Shown here one piece after another: positions 10,263 through 20,511 of a stretch of 64,000 bases of DNA; within the stretch, counting starts at the first letter, position 1, and the number at the start of each line of letters is the position of its first letter. The DNA comes from Chitinophagales bacterium. Its GTDB lineage: Bacteria > Bacteroidota > Bacteroidia > Chitinophagales > Saprospiraceae. The DNA is taken from NCBI GenBank assembly GCA_013299105.1, contig JAAFJY010000010.1:62001-126000 (forward strand). Reading direction: 5' to 3'. The position numbers and the translations under genes are program-made. The notes under the pieces are model-generated. The model saw only the letters and a program-made list of their open reading frames with translations, made no database searches and had not been told where the DNA came from.

Positions 10263-10855
10263 ATGGAAACACGACAACTTCAAATAAAACCAAGTGACAT
10301 TTACGTGTTTGGGACATTGATGACTGTACCATTGGCCCTGGCCAAGGGTATGGTTTATTTTCAACAGTATTCCATCTTTGAAACCCTGGCATCCGCTCCT
10401 TACCGGCATTTTTTTCAGACTTATGAGCCAACGATAATCGTAGACTGGATTTTTTTAGCGCTTATCTTCGGAATTGTTTTGCACGAATTCATCCATTATC
10501 TATTGTTATTGGGCGAAAAAAGGCGCGTTTTTTTGGATTTTCCAAGAAATTCATGGTGCCCTTTGTCTCTTTTGAAGGTGAGGTATCCGTCAAGCGGTTT
10601 GTGGCTGCGGCGATAGGACCCTACTTTATCATGGGCTTGTTGCCATTCTTAGGGAGCCTATTCACAGGTAATTTGGCTTTATTTTGTTTCTCTGTCCCGT
10701 TTACCTTTGCTGCAAGCGGAGATTTCATCATCATCTCTAAATTGCTAAAATCTTGGAAAGGAACATTGACCTGTACCGTTGATGCCGTGTTTAGAATTAG
10801 GGGTGGTTACAAAAAATTAAGATACCCGAAAAAAGTGCTGCTCAAAACGATGTAA
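10263..10855 (+). pseudogene. Frameshifted DUF3267-like integral-membrane HExxH metalloprotease
   Basis: ORFs 10176..10616 (HEFIHYLLLLGEKRR) and 10553..10855 (MVPFVSFEGEVSVKRFVAAAIGPYFIMGLLPF) read as one protein if the frame shifts at the T tract near 10530-10537. Confidence 0.6.
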
Positions 10856-11612
10856 GCCTATGCTTCTGTGGGATTTTGCCCGGAGGCCAAACGGGCCTTG
10901 AGCAAATCCCGATTTTGCGAAAGGGCGCTTTAAAGCGCGACGGATCAGAAGCCACCACTGTCTGAGCGACGAAGGAGCGAGTTTGGTGGCTTCCCGTTGC
11001 TCCTTGGAGCTGACGTTTCAAGCAAAATCGCAGGATTTGATTACAGCCCTTGATTTTTTTGTTTCTTTTTTGTCAAGAAAAAAAGAAAAAGAATATTTAA
11101 TTGAAAATCAAGGCTTTAGATTTAAATCCAGCCTTGTCAAGCGCCAAAAAGCATGAAAATTCAAAACAATATCCATCCAAGAAGTAGCCTATTTTCTGTT
11201 CTATTTGGGTAGGTTTTTATATACAAATCGCCTTACTATATGACATCGTTCAAACCAATACAAGTTTTGTGAAAAAGCTAAAGCGCTTTTTTTTGAAACA
11301 CAAAAGGAATCAAAAGAGTGCAAAAATCCCAAAAGTGTTCCGCCTTCGGCGAGACTACGCTACCCCAAGACATTGTGAAGTGCTCTTTGTTGACCTGGCT
11401 TTATTTGGTTTTGCACAAAACCTAAAGTAGACGAGTAACTGTAAAACGGTAGTTGATCTGGAAAACAAGCGGTGACTTGCCCTTCAATAGAAATCCCTTA
11501 TAGTTGGGATGATCTTTTCAACGCTTCAACTTTTCAACTTTTCAACTAATTTCGCTAACTATTTTCCCTTCAATCCCTTATCTTCGCGCTCTTGTTTTAA
11601 CAACACAACCAA

Positions 11613-12917
11613 ATGAGCAATATTGTGGCCATAGTTGGCCGGCCAAACGTAGGGAAATCGACTTTTTTCAACCGCCTAATCGGGGGTCGACAGTCGATTG
11701 TGGATGACATATCGGGGGTAACGCGCGATCGGCAATACGGTGCAAGCTACTGGAATGGCAAAAACTTCACGGTGATCGACACCGGGGGCTTTGTACAGAA
11801 CTCGGATGATGTGTTCGAATCAGCCGTTCGTGAGCAAGTGAAAATTGCCATTGACGAGGCTGGGGTCATCGTTTTTATGGTAGACGTGACTACTGGCATT
11901 ACTGATTTGGATGGACAGGTAGCAGATTTGTTGCGCCGGAGCAAAAAGCCCGTTTACCTCGTCGTAAATAAGGTAGACAATGGCCAGCGCATGTTCGAGG
12001 CCAATGAGTTTTGGGGCTTGGGTTTTGAAAATACCTTTTTTCTCAGCTCATTAACGGGCAGCGGTAGCGGTGAAATCCTGGACGCCATCAGCGAGCATTT
12101 GAGCGAAGACGATCAGACTGGTGACAAAGCCCTGCCCAAGTTTGCCATCGTAGGCCAGCCCAATGTGGGCAAATCTTCCCTGACCAATGCCTTGCTGGGT
12201 GAAGAACGCAACATCGTAACTGACATCGCAGGCACTACTCGCGACTCGATCCACTCGCATTACGACAAGTTTGGCAAGGAATTCGTCTTGATCGACACTG
12301 CTGGTATCCGTAAAAAGGCCAAGGTGCACGAAAACCTGGAGTTTTATTCTGTCATGCGGGCCATTCGCGCTTTGGAGGATTGTGACATTTGTATCCTGAT
12401 GATTGATGCCCAAACGGGCCTTGAAGCCCAAGACCAGAGCATTTTCCGCCTGGCCCAGCGCCGCAACAAAGGCATCGTGATCGTGGTCAACAAATGGGAC
12501 TTGGTGGAAAAAGAAACCAATACCGCCCGCGACTACGAGAAGGTGATCAAGGAACGCATTGCGCCATTTACGGATGTGCCAGTGGTATTCACTTCGGTGA
12601 TGGACAAAACGCGGATTTTCAAAGCCATCGAGACGGCCCTGCAAGTACACGAAAACCGCCAGCGCAAAATCAAGACCTCGGATCTGAACGATAAGATTTT
12701 GCCCATCATGGAAAACCAGCCACCACCGGCTCACCGCGGCAAATTCATCAAGATCAAGTATGCTACGCAGTTGCCATTGGCCTACCCAGCCTTTGCTTTC
12801 TTCTGCAATCACCCCACCCATGTGAAGGAAAATTACCGCAATTTCATCGAGAACCAATTGCGCAAGTTGTACAATTTCTCTGGGGTACCGATTTCCGTTT
12901 TCTTCCGCCAAAAGTAA
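11613..12917 (+). CDS. der: Ribosome biogenesis GTPase Der (EngA), two GTPase domains
   Basis: IVGRPNVGKSTFFNRLIGGRQSIVDDISGVTRDRQYG and second IVGQPNVGKSSLTNALLGEERNIVTDIAGTTRDS; C-terminal KH-like domain. Confidence 0.98.
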   Translation: MSNIVAIVGRPNVGKSTFFNRLIGGRQSIVDDISGVTRDRQYGASYWNGKNFTVIDTGGFVQNSDDVFESAVREQVKIAIDEAGVIVFMVDVTTGITDLDGQVADLLRRSKKPVYLVVNKVDNGQRMFEANEFWGLGFENTFFLSSLTGSGSGEILDAISEHLSEDDQTGDKALPKFAIVGQPNVGKSSLTNALLGEERNIVTDIAGTTRDSIHSHYDKFGKEFVLIDTAGIRKKAKVHENLEFYSVMRAIRALEDCDICILMIDAQTGLEAQDQSIFRLAQRRNKGIVIVVNKWDLVEKETNTARDYEKVIKERIAPFTDVPVVFTSVMDKTRIFKAIETALQVHENRQRKIKTSDLNDKILPIMENQPPPAHRGKFIKIKYATQLPLAYPAFAFFCNHPTHVKENYRNFIENQLRKLYNFSGVPISVFFRQK

Positions 12918-13147
12918 GGGGGGACTGAATTGGCCAGTGCGTTGTTCCAGTATTCGGAGTTGAAATGTTGAAGGGTTGAAATGTTGAAAAGAGGTAGCGA
13001 GCTCAAATACGATGCTTGCAAAATGGGAATCGGCTGGAACTTACAAATCCCTAAACCTAAACCGTGCAAACTGGTACACCAGCAACCCAAAACACTTGCC
13101 AGCGAGCCCAACTAACCATTAACCATTAACAACTAACAACTAAAAAC

Positions 13148-13690
13148 ATGCCTTTTTCGCCCACCCCCATCGCTGATCTTTGGGTTTTCGAGCCTAGTGT
13201 TTGGAAAGATGACCGAGGCTACTTTTTTGAAGCTTTCAATGCCAACACCTTTCGGGATGCGGGCATTGATACCCAGTTTGTGCAAGACAACCAGGCGCGC
13301 TCCACTTTTGGGGTGTTGCGTGGCCTGCATTACCAAACTGGGGATGCCGCCCAAGCCAAGCTCGTGCGGGTAGTGGAAGGCGAGGTCTTGGATGTGGCAG
13401 TGGATTTGCGCGAAGATTCAGCCACTTATGGCCAGTGGTACAGCATCCGGCTGAGTGCTGAAAACAAAAAACAGCTCTTTGTGCCCCGTGGTTTCGCGCA
13501 TGGCTACGTAGTGCTCAGTCCTACGGCGGAATTTTTTTACAAGTGTGACAATTTTTACTCCAAAGCCCATGAAGGTGGGCTGCGTTACGACGATCCGCAA
13601 CTGCAAATCGACTGGGAGATTGGCTTAGACCAGGCTATTTTGTCCGAAAAAGATTTGGTTTTGCCGCATTTCGGGGAGCATAGGCGCTAA
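13148..13690 (+). CDS. rfbC: dTDP-4-dehydrorhamnose 3,5-epimerase
   Basis: DDRGYFFEAFNANTFRDAGIDTQFVQDNQARSTFGVLRGLHYQ...VPRGFAHGYVVLS. Confidence 0.95.
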   Translation: MPFSPTPIADLWVFEPSVWKDDRGYFFEAFNANTFRDAGIDTQFVQDNQARSTFGVLRGLHYQTGDAAQAKLVRVVEGEVLDVAVDLREDSATYGQWYSIRLSAENKKQLFVPRGFAHGYVVLSPTAEFFYKCDNFYSKAHEGGLRYDDPQLQIDWEIGLDQAILSEKDLVLPHFGEHRR

Positions 13691-13780
13691 ATGGTTTGTG
13701 GGTTCACAATTAGCATTTGTCAAAAAATGAAAAAACAGTGACAAAATTTAAAAAAAGCTGCACAATTAATCTTTTTGCTT

Positions 13781-13788
13781 TATCTTTG
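13781..13788 (+). promoter_or_regulatory. Possible Bacteroidota -7 element TATCTTTG (TAnnTTTG)
   Basis: Consensus match in an AT-rich intergenic stretch upstream of 14078; clear -33 element not obvious. Confidence 0.35.
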
Positions 13789-14077
13789 TATACAGTACTT
13801 GTTAGGCGATCAAAAAAGGACTGACTTTTTTGATGCCAGATGAAAAAATCGGCTTTGAGGGCGTAAGATTTCGCAAGAAAGGCCGATGTAATCCCAAAAT
13901 AAAGTTTTTTCCCATGAAAACCGATTACAACACACCAAAGGGCCTGTACTATCGCCCTGCCCAACTGGGCTACTATTTACCCGTTGATCCACTATTTGGA
14001 AATCATTTTTGTATTGTCTGAATCTGTGACCTTGAAATACTTCGAGCGTCTAAAATTCGTCCATTCAACCAATGGTT

Positions 14078-15187
14078 TCCATGCGTATCAACCCATACTT
14101 TCGCATTTTTCTTTTTTGCTTGATCAGCTACAACCTGACAGCTCAGCCCCTAGCAGGTATCAATGCAGACTTGGCTAATCAAACCTGCAACAAGCCTTCC
14201 AGCAAAACACATCAATTGGTAAGCTTGCGCAATGCACTTGCCAATGCCGAATATTTCGCTGTCATTTCCACTGGTGAATTAAGTTGGGACAATCTGCCCC
14301 AACCACAAGTTGCGCTTGACCATGCCACCTTGTTGGAATCTCGCTTCAACATGGACTGCAATGCAGGTACGGCCTTCAGTGCCTATTTTGCACCTGAGCG
14401 TTGGGCCCAAACCAGTAAGCCTATGGCTGAAGCAAAATTAGAGCTACTTCTTGAAACTGAAAACAATCAGTTTGTTGCGGTTCAAACCGCCGGAAAATCC
14501 AGCATCAGTTTCGTAGCACCAGCCCTTGGCAATATCAGTTTTGAAGTGAGCCAGCCAGAAGCCTTGCAAGTTTTTCAAGGTAACCGCAAGGTTTATATTC
14601 TAAACAATCAGGTAAGCACCTTTTTGCAGGCTGGCCAAGTGTTGCGTATCGAACTTAGCGCAGATGCAAAGAGCAGCGTGAAAGTTGGTAAGTTCCAATA
14701 CATGTCTGAACTAAGCGGCATCATCACCCGCGAATGGCGAGATGCCCAAAACCAAGTTTCTTTCCAACAAGTGATCGGCCTGGAGCGCCCAAGTCTCAAT
14801 GACATTCGTTTTCCTAAAATGGTGAAAATAGGCCACGACAAGAGCCCAGAAACAACTGGCTTCCCAATCATCGATGCCGATGGCGACTTACAAAGCACCA
14901 ATGACCAATTGATTCTTTTTGGCAGCTTCAACAACGTCAATGTGAGCTACCAGGACCGCATTAGCGAAGACAAAACCCGCATTTTACGCACTTGGACCGT
15001 GCGCGATGATTGCGCTGACAACACCATGAGTGAAGTACAGGAGCTCATTTTGCCCCAGGCTTCAACGGTGAAAACTAAAGCTCCTGCTAAAACACCTGGC
15101 AAATCTAGCCCAGTTCGCAAAGCAGTAAGCCCTGCTGAAACAGGAACAGCATTTCATGTCACAAGCACCTTTGTTCAGGGCTTGTAA
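14078..15187 (+). CDS. Secreted hypothetical protein
   Basis: MRINPYFRIFLFCLISYNLTAQ signal peptide; C-terminal TWTVRDDCADNTMSEVQELIL resembles gliding/T9SS-associated secreted proteins. Confidence 0.65.
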   Translation, partial: SMRINPYFRIFLFCLISYNLTAQPLAGINADLANQTCNKPSSKTHQLVSLRNALANAEYFAVISTGELSWDNLPQPQVALDHATLLESRFNMDCNAGTAFSAYFAPERWAQTSKPMAEAKLELLLETENNQFVAVQTAGKSSISFVAPALGNISFEVSQPEALQVFQGNRKVYILNNQVSTFLQAGQVLRIELSADAKSSVKVGKFQYMSELSGIITREWRDAQNQVSFQQVIGLERPSLNDIRFPKMVKIGHDKSPETTGFPIIDADGDLQSTNDQLILFGSFNNVNVSYQDRISEDKTRILRTWTVRDDCADNTMSEVQELILPQASTVKTKAPAKTPGKSSPVRKAVSPAETGTAFHVTSTFVQGL

Positions 15188-15261
15188 AATGGCATCAAGA
15201 AAAGCCAGTGCCCTGCACTGCAAAGAATATTTTTTGTGAAGGGTTTCTTAACGAGGATTGC

Positions 15262-15292
15262 GCGGGACGTTTCTAAATCGTCCCGCTTTTTT
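15262..15292 (+). terminator. Rho-independent terminator
   Basis: GCGGGACG-TTTCTAAAT-CGTCCCGC followed by TTTTTT. Confidence 0.85.
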
Positions 15293-15365
15293 ATATACAT
15301 TAATGGCCAAAACTTTTTTCAAAATAACACTTCCAATACCCAAGACTAATTTATTTTTGCCGCTT

Positions 15366-15506
15366 TAGTATTTGAGCTAAAATGAAATGGACGTTGCTTT
15401 TGAGGTTTAGCAAAAAAAGAACACAAATCCTTTCATCCAGTTGTTTTAACAGGTAGTTATCTTTTTTCACTAAACCTAAATCTGTCCACCTTATTTTTTT
15501 AGGCTC
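15366..15506. repeat. Dispersed intergenic repeat family C, copy 1 (imperfect terminal inverted repeat)
   Basis: TATTTGAGCTAAAATgaAatGGAC...GGTTTAGCAAAAAAAGAACACAA...CCAGTTGTTTT...TCCACCTTATTTTTTTAGGCTCCC; closely matches 35103-35235. Confidence 0.8.
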
Positions 15507-15681
15507 CCTTAGAAACCGTTTTAAAACCTCTGGGGATGACAGAAAATGCCGAATTTTGAGTGTCAGACGAAGGCAATTTTTAAGGGAATAGCCGGGGCTA
15601 TTGCCTTAAAAATTGGTGCAGTATGACGCCAAAAGGTGGCGTTTTATGGCCCGTAGGGTGTTTTAAAACAGTTTCTTAGGT
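15507..15681. repeat. MITE-like element (family E) with ~24-bp TIRs and a long internal hairpin
   Basis: CCTTAGAAACCGTTTTAAAACCTC versus reverse complement of GTGTTTTAAAACAGTTTCTTAGG; internal CAATTTTTAAGGgAATAGCC/GGCTATTgCCTTAAAAATTG. Confidence 0.75.
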
Positions 15682-15814
15682 CATGTTTAAAATTTTAAAC
15701 TAGTCATATCAAAGTAAGTGGCTGGCCGTTTATATTTTGCTCAAATCCTTCGGACTTGGTTTTGTGCAGAACAAATGATCTAATCACTTATTTCAAACTC
15801 TCAATCCTATGATC

Positions 15815-16342
15815 ATGATCAAACGCATCATGCCAATTTGTTGCTTGCTCCTTTTGGGCCTTTGGGGCTGTGGAAACAAAAGTGACGTAAGAGAAAAAGC
15901 TCAGGAAGCTGTAGAGGCTGAAGAGCAAGCCAAAAAGACCGTGAAAGAAGAGCCTTACATCAAGGCCAGTGCAGCACAGGATTTCAGCGGTGTTTTCGTT
16001 GACCGCAACTATCCGGACAAAGGTTTCTGGAAAAAAATGACCATTACCCATGTTGCTGGCAACACGGTTAAAGTGGACATTGTAGGCAAAGAAGAAAATG
16101 GCATGCCTGGCTGTAAATTTTCTGACATTGGCACCCTGGTCAATGGCCGAATTGAAATTCCGATTGAGAAAAAAGAAGGTTTAGCCGACTCAGAAAAGAC
16201 CTTCATGTTGATCCAGTTTGCTGAAAAGGGAAAAATTGCAGTGCGTTCTCGCGGTAAACATGAGAATTATTGGATGGCGCTCGCGCTGTTTTGTACTGCC
16301 AATTCCACTTTGGCCGACAACTATATGCCGATTTCGGAGTAA
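15815..16342 (+). CDS. Putative lipoprotein
   Basis: MIKRIMPICCLLLLGLWGCGNKSD lipobox; charged N-terminal region. Confidence 0.65.
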   Translation: MIKRIMPICCLLLLGLWGCGNKSDVREKAQEAVEAEEQAKKTVKEEPYIKASAAQDFSGVFVDRNYPDKGFWKKMTITHVAGNTVKVDIVGKEENGMPGCKFSDIGTLVNGRIEIPIEKKEGLADSEKTFMLIQFAEKGKIAVRSRGKHENYWMALALFCTANSTLADNYMPISE

Positions 16343-16358
16343 TTGCCACTTCTTTGGG

Positions 16359-16402
16359 CAAAAAGCCGTTGCAAACAGACGATTTGCAGCGGCTTTTTTT
16401 AT
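16359..16402 (+). terminator. Rho-independent terminator
   Basis: AAAAGCCGtTGCAAAcagacgaTTTGCAgCGGCTTTTTTT. Confidence 0.8.
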
Positions 16403-16719
16403 GCCCCCAGCCCAGCCGGTTTTGGACCTAAGGTGTTTTTCAAAATTAACTAAGTAATTGTATTTTAGATTTTTACAAACAGCAATAGGGTCGTTTTTTA
16501 GGAAAACCAGAGGGGACAAAAGTGTAAAAATGTCCTTTCGGGGGCCGAAGGCGGCACTTACATTTGCTACACAACTCGTAGAGAGATCGTTGAAATCTCA
16601 AGTTGAAAAAGGGTGTAGCGACAAGGGGAGCGGGTAAACGAATCTGCTCCCCTTCAAAGGAACGAGTTGTCAACCATCAGAAAAGGTAGTGTAGAAATAG
16701 TTTTAAGGTAATCTATTGC

Positions 16720-16746
16720 AGGCCCGTTTACAGCGGGCCTTTTTTG
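16720..16746 (+). terminator. Rho-independent terminator
   Basis: AGGCCCG-TTTACAG-CGGGCCT followed by T-run. Confidence 0.75.
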
Positions 16747-16813
16747 TTTCTGACTTGGTGTAATATGCCCACCCTTGATTATCTTGCGGAACAATCAACT
16801 GAACACATCATAC

Positions 16814-17365
16814 ATGGCACCCAAATCCGTATCTTCTTCTCGTACCACGATCACCGAATTGATGATTCCTGCATACGCCAATTTTGGTGGAAAAATTCAT
16901 GGAGGCATCATTTTATCGATGATGGACAAAGTTGCTTATGCTTGTGCTGCCAAACACGCAGGCAGTTATGTGGTAACGGTGAGCGTTGATGGGGTCAATT
17001 TTCGGGAGCCGATTTCGGTGGGAGAGTTGGTATCCATGCATGCTTCGGTCAATTATGTGGGGCGCACTTCATTGGTAGTGGGGATTCGGGTAGAATCTGA
17101 AAATGTGAGAACTGGTGAGTGCAAGCATACCAATACCAGCTACTTTACCATGGTGGCCAAGGATGACAAGGGGGATCCTACCCCGGTTCCAGAGCTGATT
17201 TTGGAAAATGAAGAAGATGTGCGTCGCTGCCTGGAAACAATCAAGCGCCGTCAAGTGCGCGAAGATTTCAAAGACGAATTCGACAATGTAAAATCGCGGA
17301 TGCGCCTAAGAGAAAACATGCATTTGTTGGAAAAAGAACGGGTCGTCCTGGACATTAAGCAGTAA
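16814..17365 (+). CDS. Acyl-CoA thioesterase (hotdog fold)
   Basis: ELMIPAYANFGGKIHGGIILSMMDKVAYACAAKHAGSYVVTVSVDGVNFREPISVGELV. Confidence 0.88.
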   Translation: MAPKSVSSSRTTITELMIPAYANFGGKIHGGIILSMMDKVAYACAAKHAGSYVVTVSVDGVNFREPISVGELVSMHASVNYVGRTSLVVGIRVESENVRTGECKHTNTSYFTMVAKDDKGDPTPVPELILENEEDVRRCLETIKRRQVREDFKDEFDNVKSRMRLRENMHLLEKERVVLDIKQ

Positions 17366-17398
17366 AGGAGCGTAAAAAATAAGTAACACCAAAACTCA

Positions 17399-18709
17399 AT
17401 GAGTAAATCACACCAACTTGGTTTTTTCAGTGTCAGCATGATTACCCTCAGCCTGATCATTGGCCTGGGGATTTTCAAAATGCCAGCTGGCATGGCAGCG
17501 AATGCGGGCACCGAAAAAATCTTCTTCACCGCTTGGGTCATTGGTGGTTTGACGGCCCTTTGTGGGGCTTTGACCTATGCCGAGATAGGTAAGCGGCTCC
17601 CCAGCATGGGTGGTTATTACCAGGTGTTCAACCATTGTTATCACCCGGTGGTAGGTTTTACGGTCAATATTTTGATCCTGCTCGTCAATGCAGCTAACCT
17701 GGGCATCGTGGCCTTGATCGGTGCCGACTACCTGAGCGACATGCTCTATGGGGGGCCATCGGGACGTTTTTTCAATGTTTTGGTGGCGGTTTTCGCAGTG
17801 GGTGTGTTTTATGCGGTCAATCTGTTAGGCTTAAAAACGAGCAGCCAGGCCCAAAATGCCATGACCGTCATCAAAGGGGCCTTGATTGTGCTGTTGATAT
17901 CGAGCCTGCTTGCCGGTACAAGGGTAGTGCCACATGGATACGAAGACGGCATCATCCGCAGTTTTGACGGCAAAAATGGCTTGCTTTTGCTGTTGTTGAG
18001 CCTGATTTCGGTTTCTTTTACCTATGGCGGTTACCAGCAGGCCCTCAATTTTGGCGCCGAAGTAAAGCCTGGTGCCACGCTGCAAAGGGGCATCATTGTA
18101 GGCACCTTGATGGCCATCTTGTTGTACCTGGGCATCAATTATGCTTACGTGCAAGTCATTGGTTTCGAGCAAATGCGCAATGCCACAGCGATTGGGGCTT
18201 TGTTGTTCGAAGCCTGGTTTGGTCCGGTGGGGGCCAAGGTATTCGACGCGGCCATGTTTTTGTCAGTAATGGCATACGTCAATATCATTTTGCTCAGCAA
18301 TCCCAGGGTCATGTATGCCATGAGCCAGGACAAAGCCCTGCCAGCTGCCTTCTCTAAACGCAACCCGAAGACTGGCGTACTCACCCATAGCCTTACCGCC
18401 TACGCTGCACTCACCATCATCATTGTACTCATCGGCAAGGACATTGACAAAATCCTGGGTTTTTCCATGTTTTTGGACAGCGTAGGGATGTGCACTTCTG
18501 CAGCAACGCTTTTTATCCTGCGAAAACGTGCTGCGGACACCAATGGGCCTTGGATTACACCATGGTTGGCAGCATTTTTTGTATTATCCTATTCGATGGT
18601 GGCAGTGGCAGTGACCATTCAGTCGCCTATTGCAGCGGTCATTGGGGTGGTCTTGATGGTAGTTTTGGCAGGGGTCTACTTCTTTTTTGTACACCGAAAA
18701 GAAGATTGA
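17399..18709 (+). CDS. APC family amino acid permease
   Basis: Multi-TM; LIIGLGIFKMPAGMAANAG...TALCGALTYAEIGKRLPSMGGYY. Confidence 0.92.
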   Translation: MSKSHQLGFFSVSMITLSLIIGLGIFKMPAGMAANAGTEKIFFTAWVIGGLTALCGALTYAEIGKRLPSMGGYYQVFNHCYHPVVGFTVNILILLVNAANLGIVALIGADYLSDMLYGGPSGRFFNVLVAVFAVGVFYAVNLLGLKTSSQAQNAMTVIKGALIVLLISSLLAGTRVVPHGYEDGIIRSFDGKNGLLLLLLSLISVSFTYGGYQQALNFGAEVKPGATLQRGIIVGTLMAILLYLGINYAYVQVIGFEQMRNATAIGALLFEAWFGPVGAKVFDAAMFLSVMAYVNIILLSNPRVMYAMSQDKALPAAFSKRNPKTGVLTHSLTAYAALTIIIVLIGKDIDKILGFSMFLDSVGMCTSAATLFILRKRAADTNGPWITPWLAAFFVLSYSMVAVAVTIQSPIAAVIGVVLMVVLAGVYFFFVHRKED

Positions 18710-18735
18710 TTGTTATTTCATGAATCTCCTTTGAT

Positions 18736-19194
18736 ATGCAAAAGACTGTATTTCAAGTTTTGTTGAGTCTTGCCTTTTTGTTATTGCCCTTTTTGGGAAA
18801 AACCCAGAACCAGCCAAGCTCCCCATTTGACGTAAAAGTGGGAAATCCGCTGCGCAAAACCTTGTTGGATGTAATCCGTAAGCCAACAATAGCTGACCTG
18901 GGCCAAAACGTAGAGTTTGTGGTGAGTACTATTCGCACCAAGGGCACCTGGGCTTTTGCACATGGCATGATCCAGCAACCAGGTGGAAAGCCTGTTGACC
19001 GCAAGAAATTTGTAGAAAAAAGTGCCATTCTCATGGCCAATGATGAGGTCTTTGACGACAATTTCCAGGCGGTGTTGCAGCTCAAGCAAGGCAAGTGGGT
19101 GATCACCAAGTACGCCTTGGGCTGCACCGACGTATGTTGGTTGGAATGGATCGAGTTGAAAGGGGTACCGAAAGAAATTTTTCCAAATTTTTAG
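18736..19194 (+). CDS. Secreted hypothetical protein
   Basis: Signal peptide MQKTVFQVLLSLAFLLLPFLGKTQ. Confidence 0.6.
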   Translation: MQKTVFQVLLSLAFLLLPFLGKTQNQPSSPFDVKVGNPLRKTLLDVIRKPTIADLGQNVEFVVSTIRTKGTWAFAHGMIQQPGGKPVDRKKFVEKSAILMANDEVFDDNFQAVLQLKQGKWVITKYALGCTDVCWLEWIELKGVPKEIFPNF

Positions 19195-19386
19195 TCCAGT
19201 ACCTGATCTAAATCAAGGCGTATTTTTCCTGCTGCTGCTGCGCGAGTCGATTTCGAGCACTTTGCCTTGAGGAGTGAAAAAATAAGATATCCATCTTATT
19301 TTAGCTCAAATACTAAGGTATAATTTACCGTTTTTTTAACCAATGCTATCGTTTGTACCTTCTTTTACTGCTGCCGATAAAATATC

Positions 19387-20403
19387 CTATACTTCTGCTT
19401 CGCTTACACCAGCAAGTAAGGCAATTTGGACTGCATCCATTTTTGCACTATGATACAAATTGAGGATGAGTTGGTGCCTTTGTTGCTTTTCTTCTTCGGC
19501 TCGCAAACACTCTTCCTCGGCTCTTAGCCGCTCCTCTTCGGCCCTAGCATGCTCTATTTTAAGCTCGCGTTCCAGTGCTTGCGCTTTTTTCTTTTCGTCC
19601 AAAGGATTGTACCCATAGGCACGCTCATAGAAGCGGGTTAGCATTTCTTTGGTTCCTTCTGATACTGTCATTTTTTCTTCTGTTGAAAAGAATAAAGATT
19701 CCTGATACTTCAAAAAATCCAGCTCATAAGTCTTGGGTAAATTCACAAAATCCCTTACAAAGATAATGAGTTTCCAGAACTTGTCAACGTCGATCCCAGC
19801 TGCTTTGATCAAATCGGCTAGTTTGTTTTTGTACTGCAAACGAAGAGCTGGGTTTTCTTTGCTCTCATAAGCATACTTCGCAGCCAGTAGGGCCAGGGCA
19901 ATCGCATCTTCCTTCATTCCGATCAGGGTAGCCTCATCCATTGTTGCTGCGACCAGGCTGGTGTAATGATACTTCAAGGTGGTGCCGAAGGTATCTTTTT
20001 CGTAATCCAATGTACTTTCATCCGGTGGGTCGCCCGTGAAAACAGCGTAGGCCGAGACATCATCATGTCCGTACTTCATTTGGATCAAATGGCGGTATTC
20101 CAGCATCCGTTGTTGGAAATTTTCCTCTGGCTTGTGTTGGATTTCGATGTGTACGAAGATGAAGAGTATGTCCCCAGATATGAGGTGAACTTTGACCAAT
20201 TTATCGGTGAAACGGCGTTTGTTCTTTTGTCGGAACCTCCCCTTGAGGGAATTGATCAGTTCCTGCTCCAGGAACTCGTAGCTCCGCTCCCAGTAGATGG
20301 CCTCATGCAATTCAGGATTGGCCAATTTCACAAAATCGGGGAAGAAATGAGTGATGAGTTCCTTGAATAAGGCGTCGTAATCGATGACTTTCCGTCTAGG
20401 CAT
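19387..20403 (-). CDS. Rpn/PD-(D/E)XK family putative transposase/nuclease
   Basis: DYDALFKELITHFFPDFVKLANPE...VHIEIQHKPEENFQQRMLEYRHLIQMKYG; C-terminal RAEEERLRAEEECLRAEEE repeats. Confidence 0.75.
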   Translation of the reverse strand: MPRRKVIDYDALFKELITHFFPDFVKLANPELHEAIYWERSYEFLEQELINSLKGRFRQKNKRRFTDKLVKVHLISGDILFIFVHIEIQHKPEENFQQRMLEYRHLIQMKYGHDDVSAYAVFTGDPPDESTLDYEKDTFGTTLKYHYTSLVAATMDEATLIGMKEDAIALALLAAKYAYESKENPALRLQYKNKLADLIKAAGIDVDKFWKLIIFVRDFVNLPKTYELDFLKYQESLFFSTEEKMTVSEGTKEMLTRFYERAYGYNPLDEKKKAQALERELKIEHARAEEERLRAEEECLRAEEEKQQRHQLILNLYHSAKMDAVQIALLAGVSEAEV

Positions 20404-20511
20404 TGCGAAACAATTTTTTCGCAAGGTAGAAGGGAGTGAAAATCCAATCCAGGCAATTTTACAGCAAAATGGCCACTGCTGATTTTGGTAATTAGACGCT
20501 GCCCATAAACA

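Noticed and set aside
12051-12911. 286-aa minus-strand ORF inside der
   Set aside because: Fully overlaps the clear Der GTPase; no recognisable protein motif.
13830-14021. 63-aa ORF downstream of TATCTTTG promoter-like element
   Set aside because: Short, no recognised motif or clear ribosome-binding site; could be a leader peptide but unsupported.
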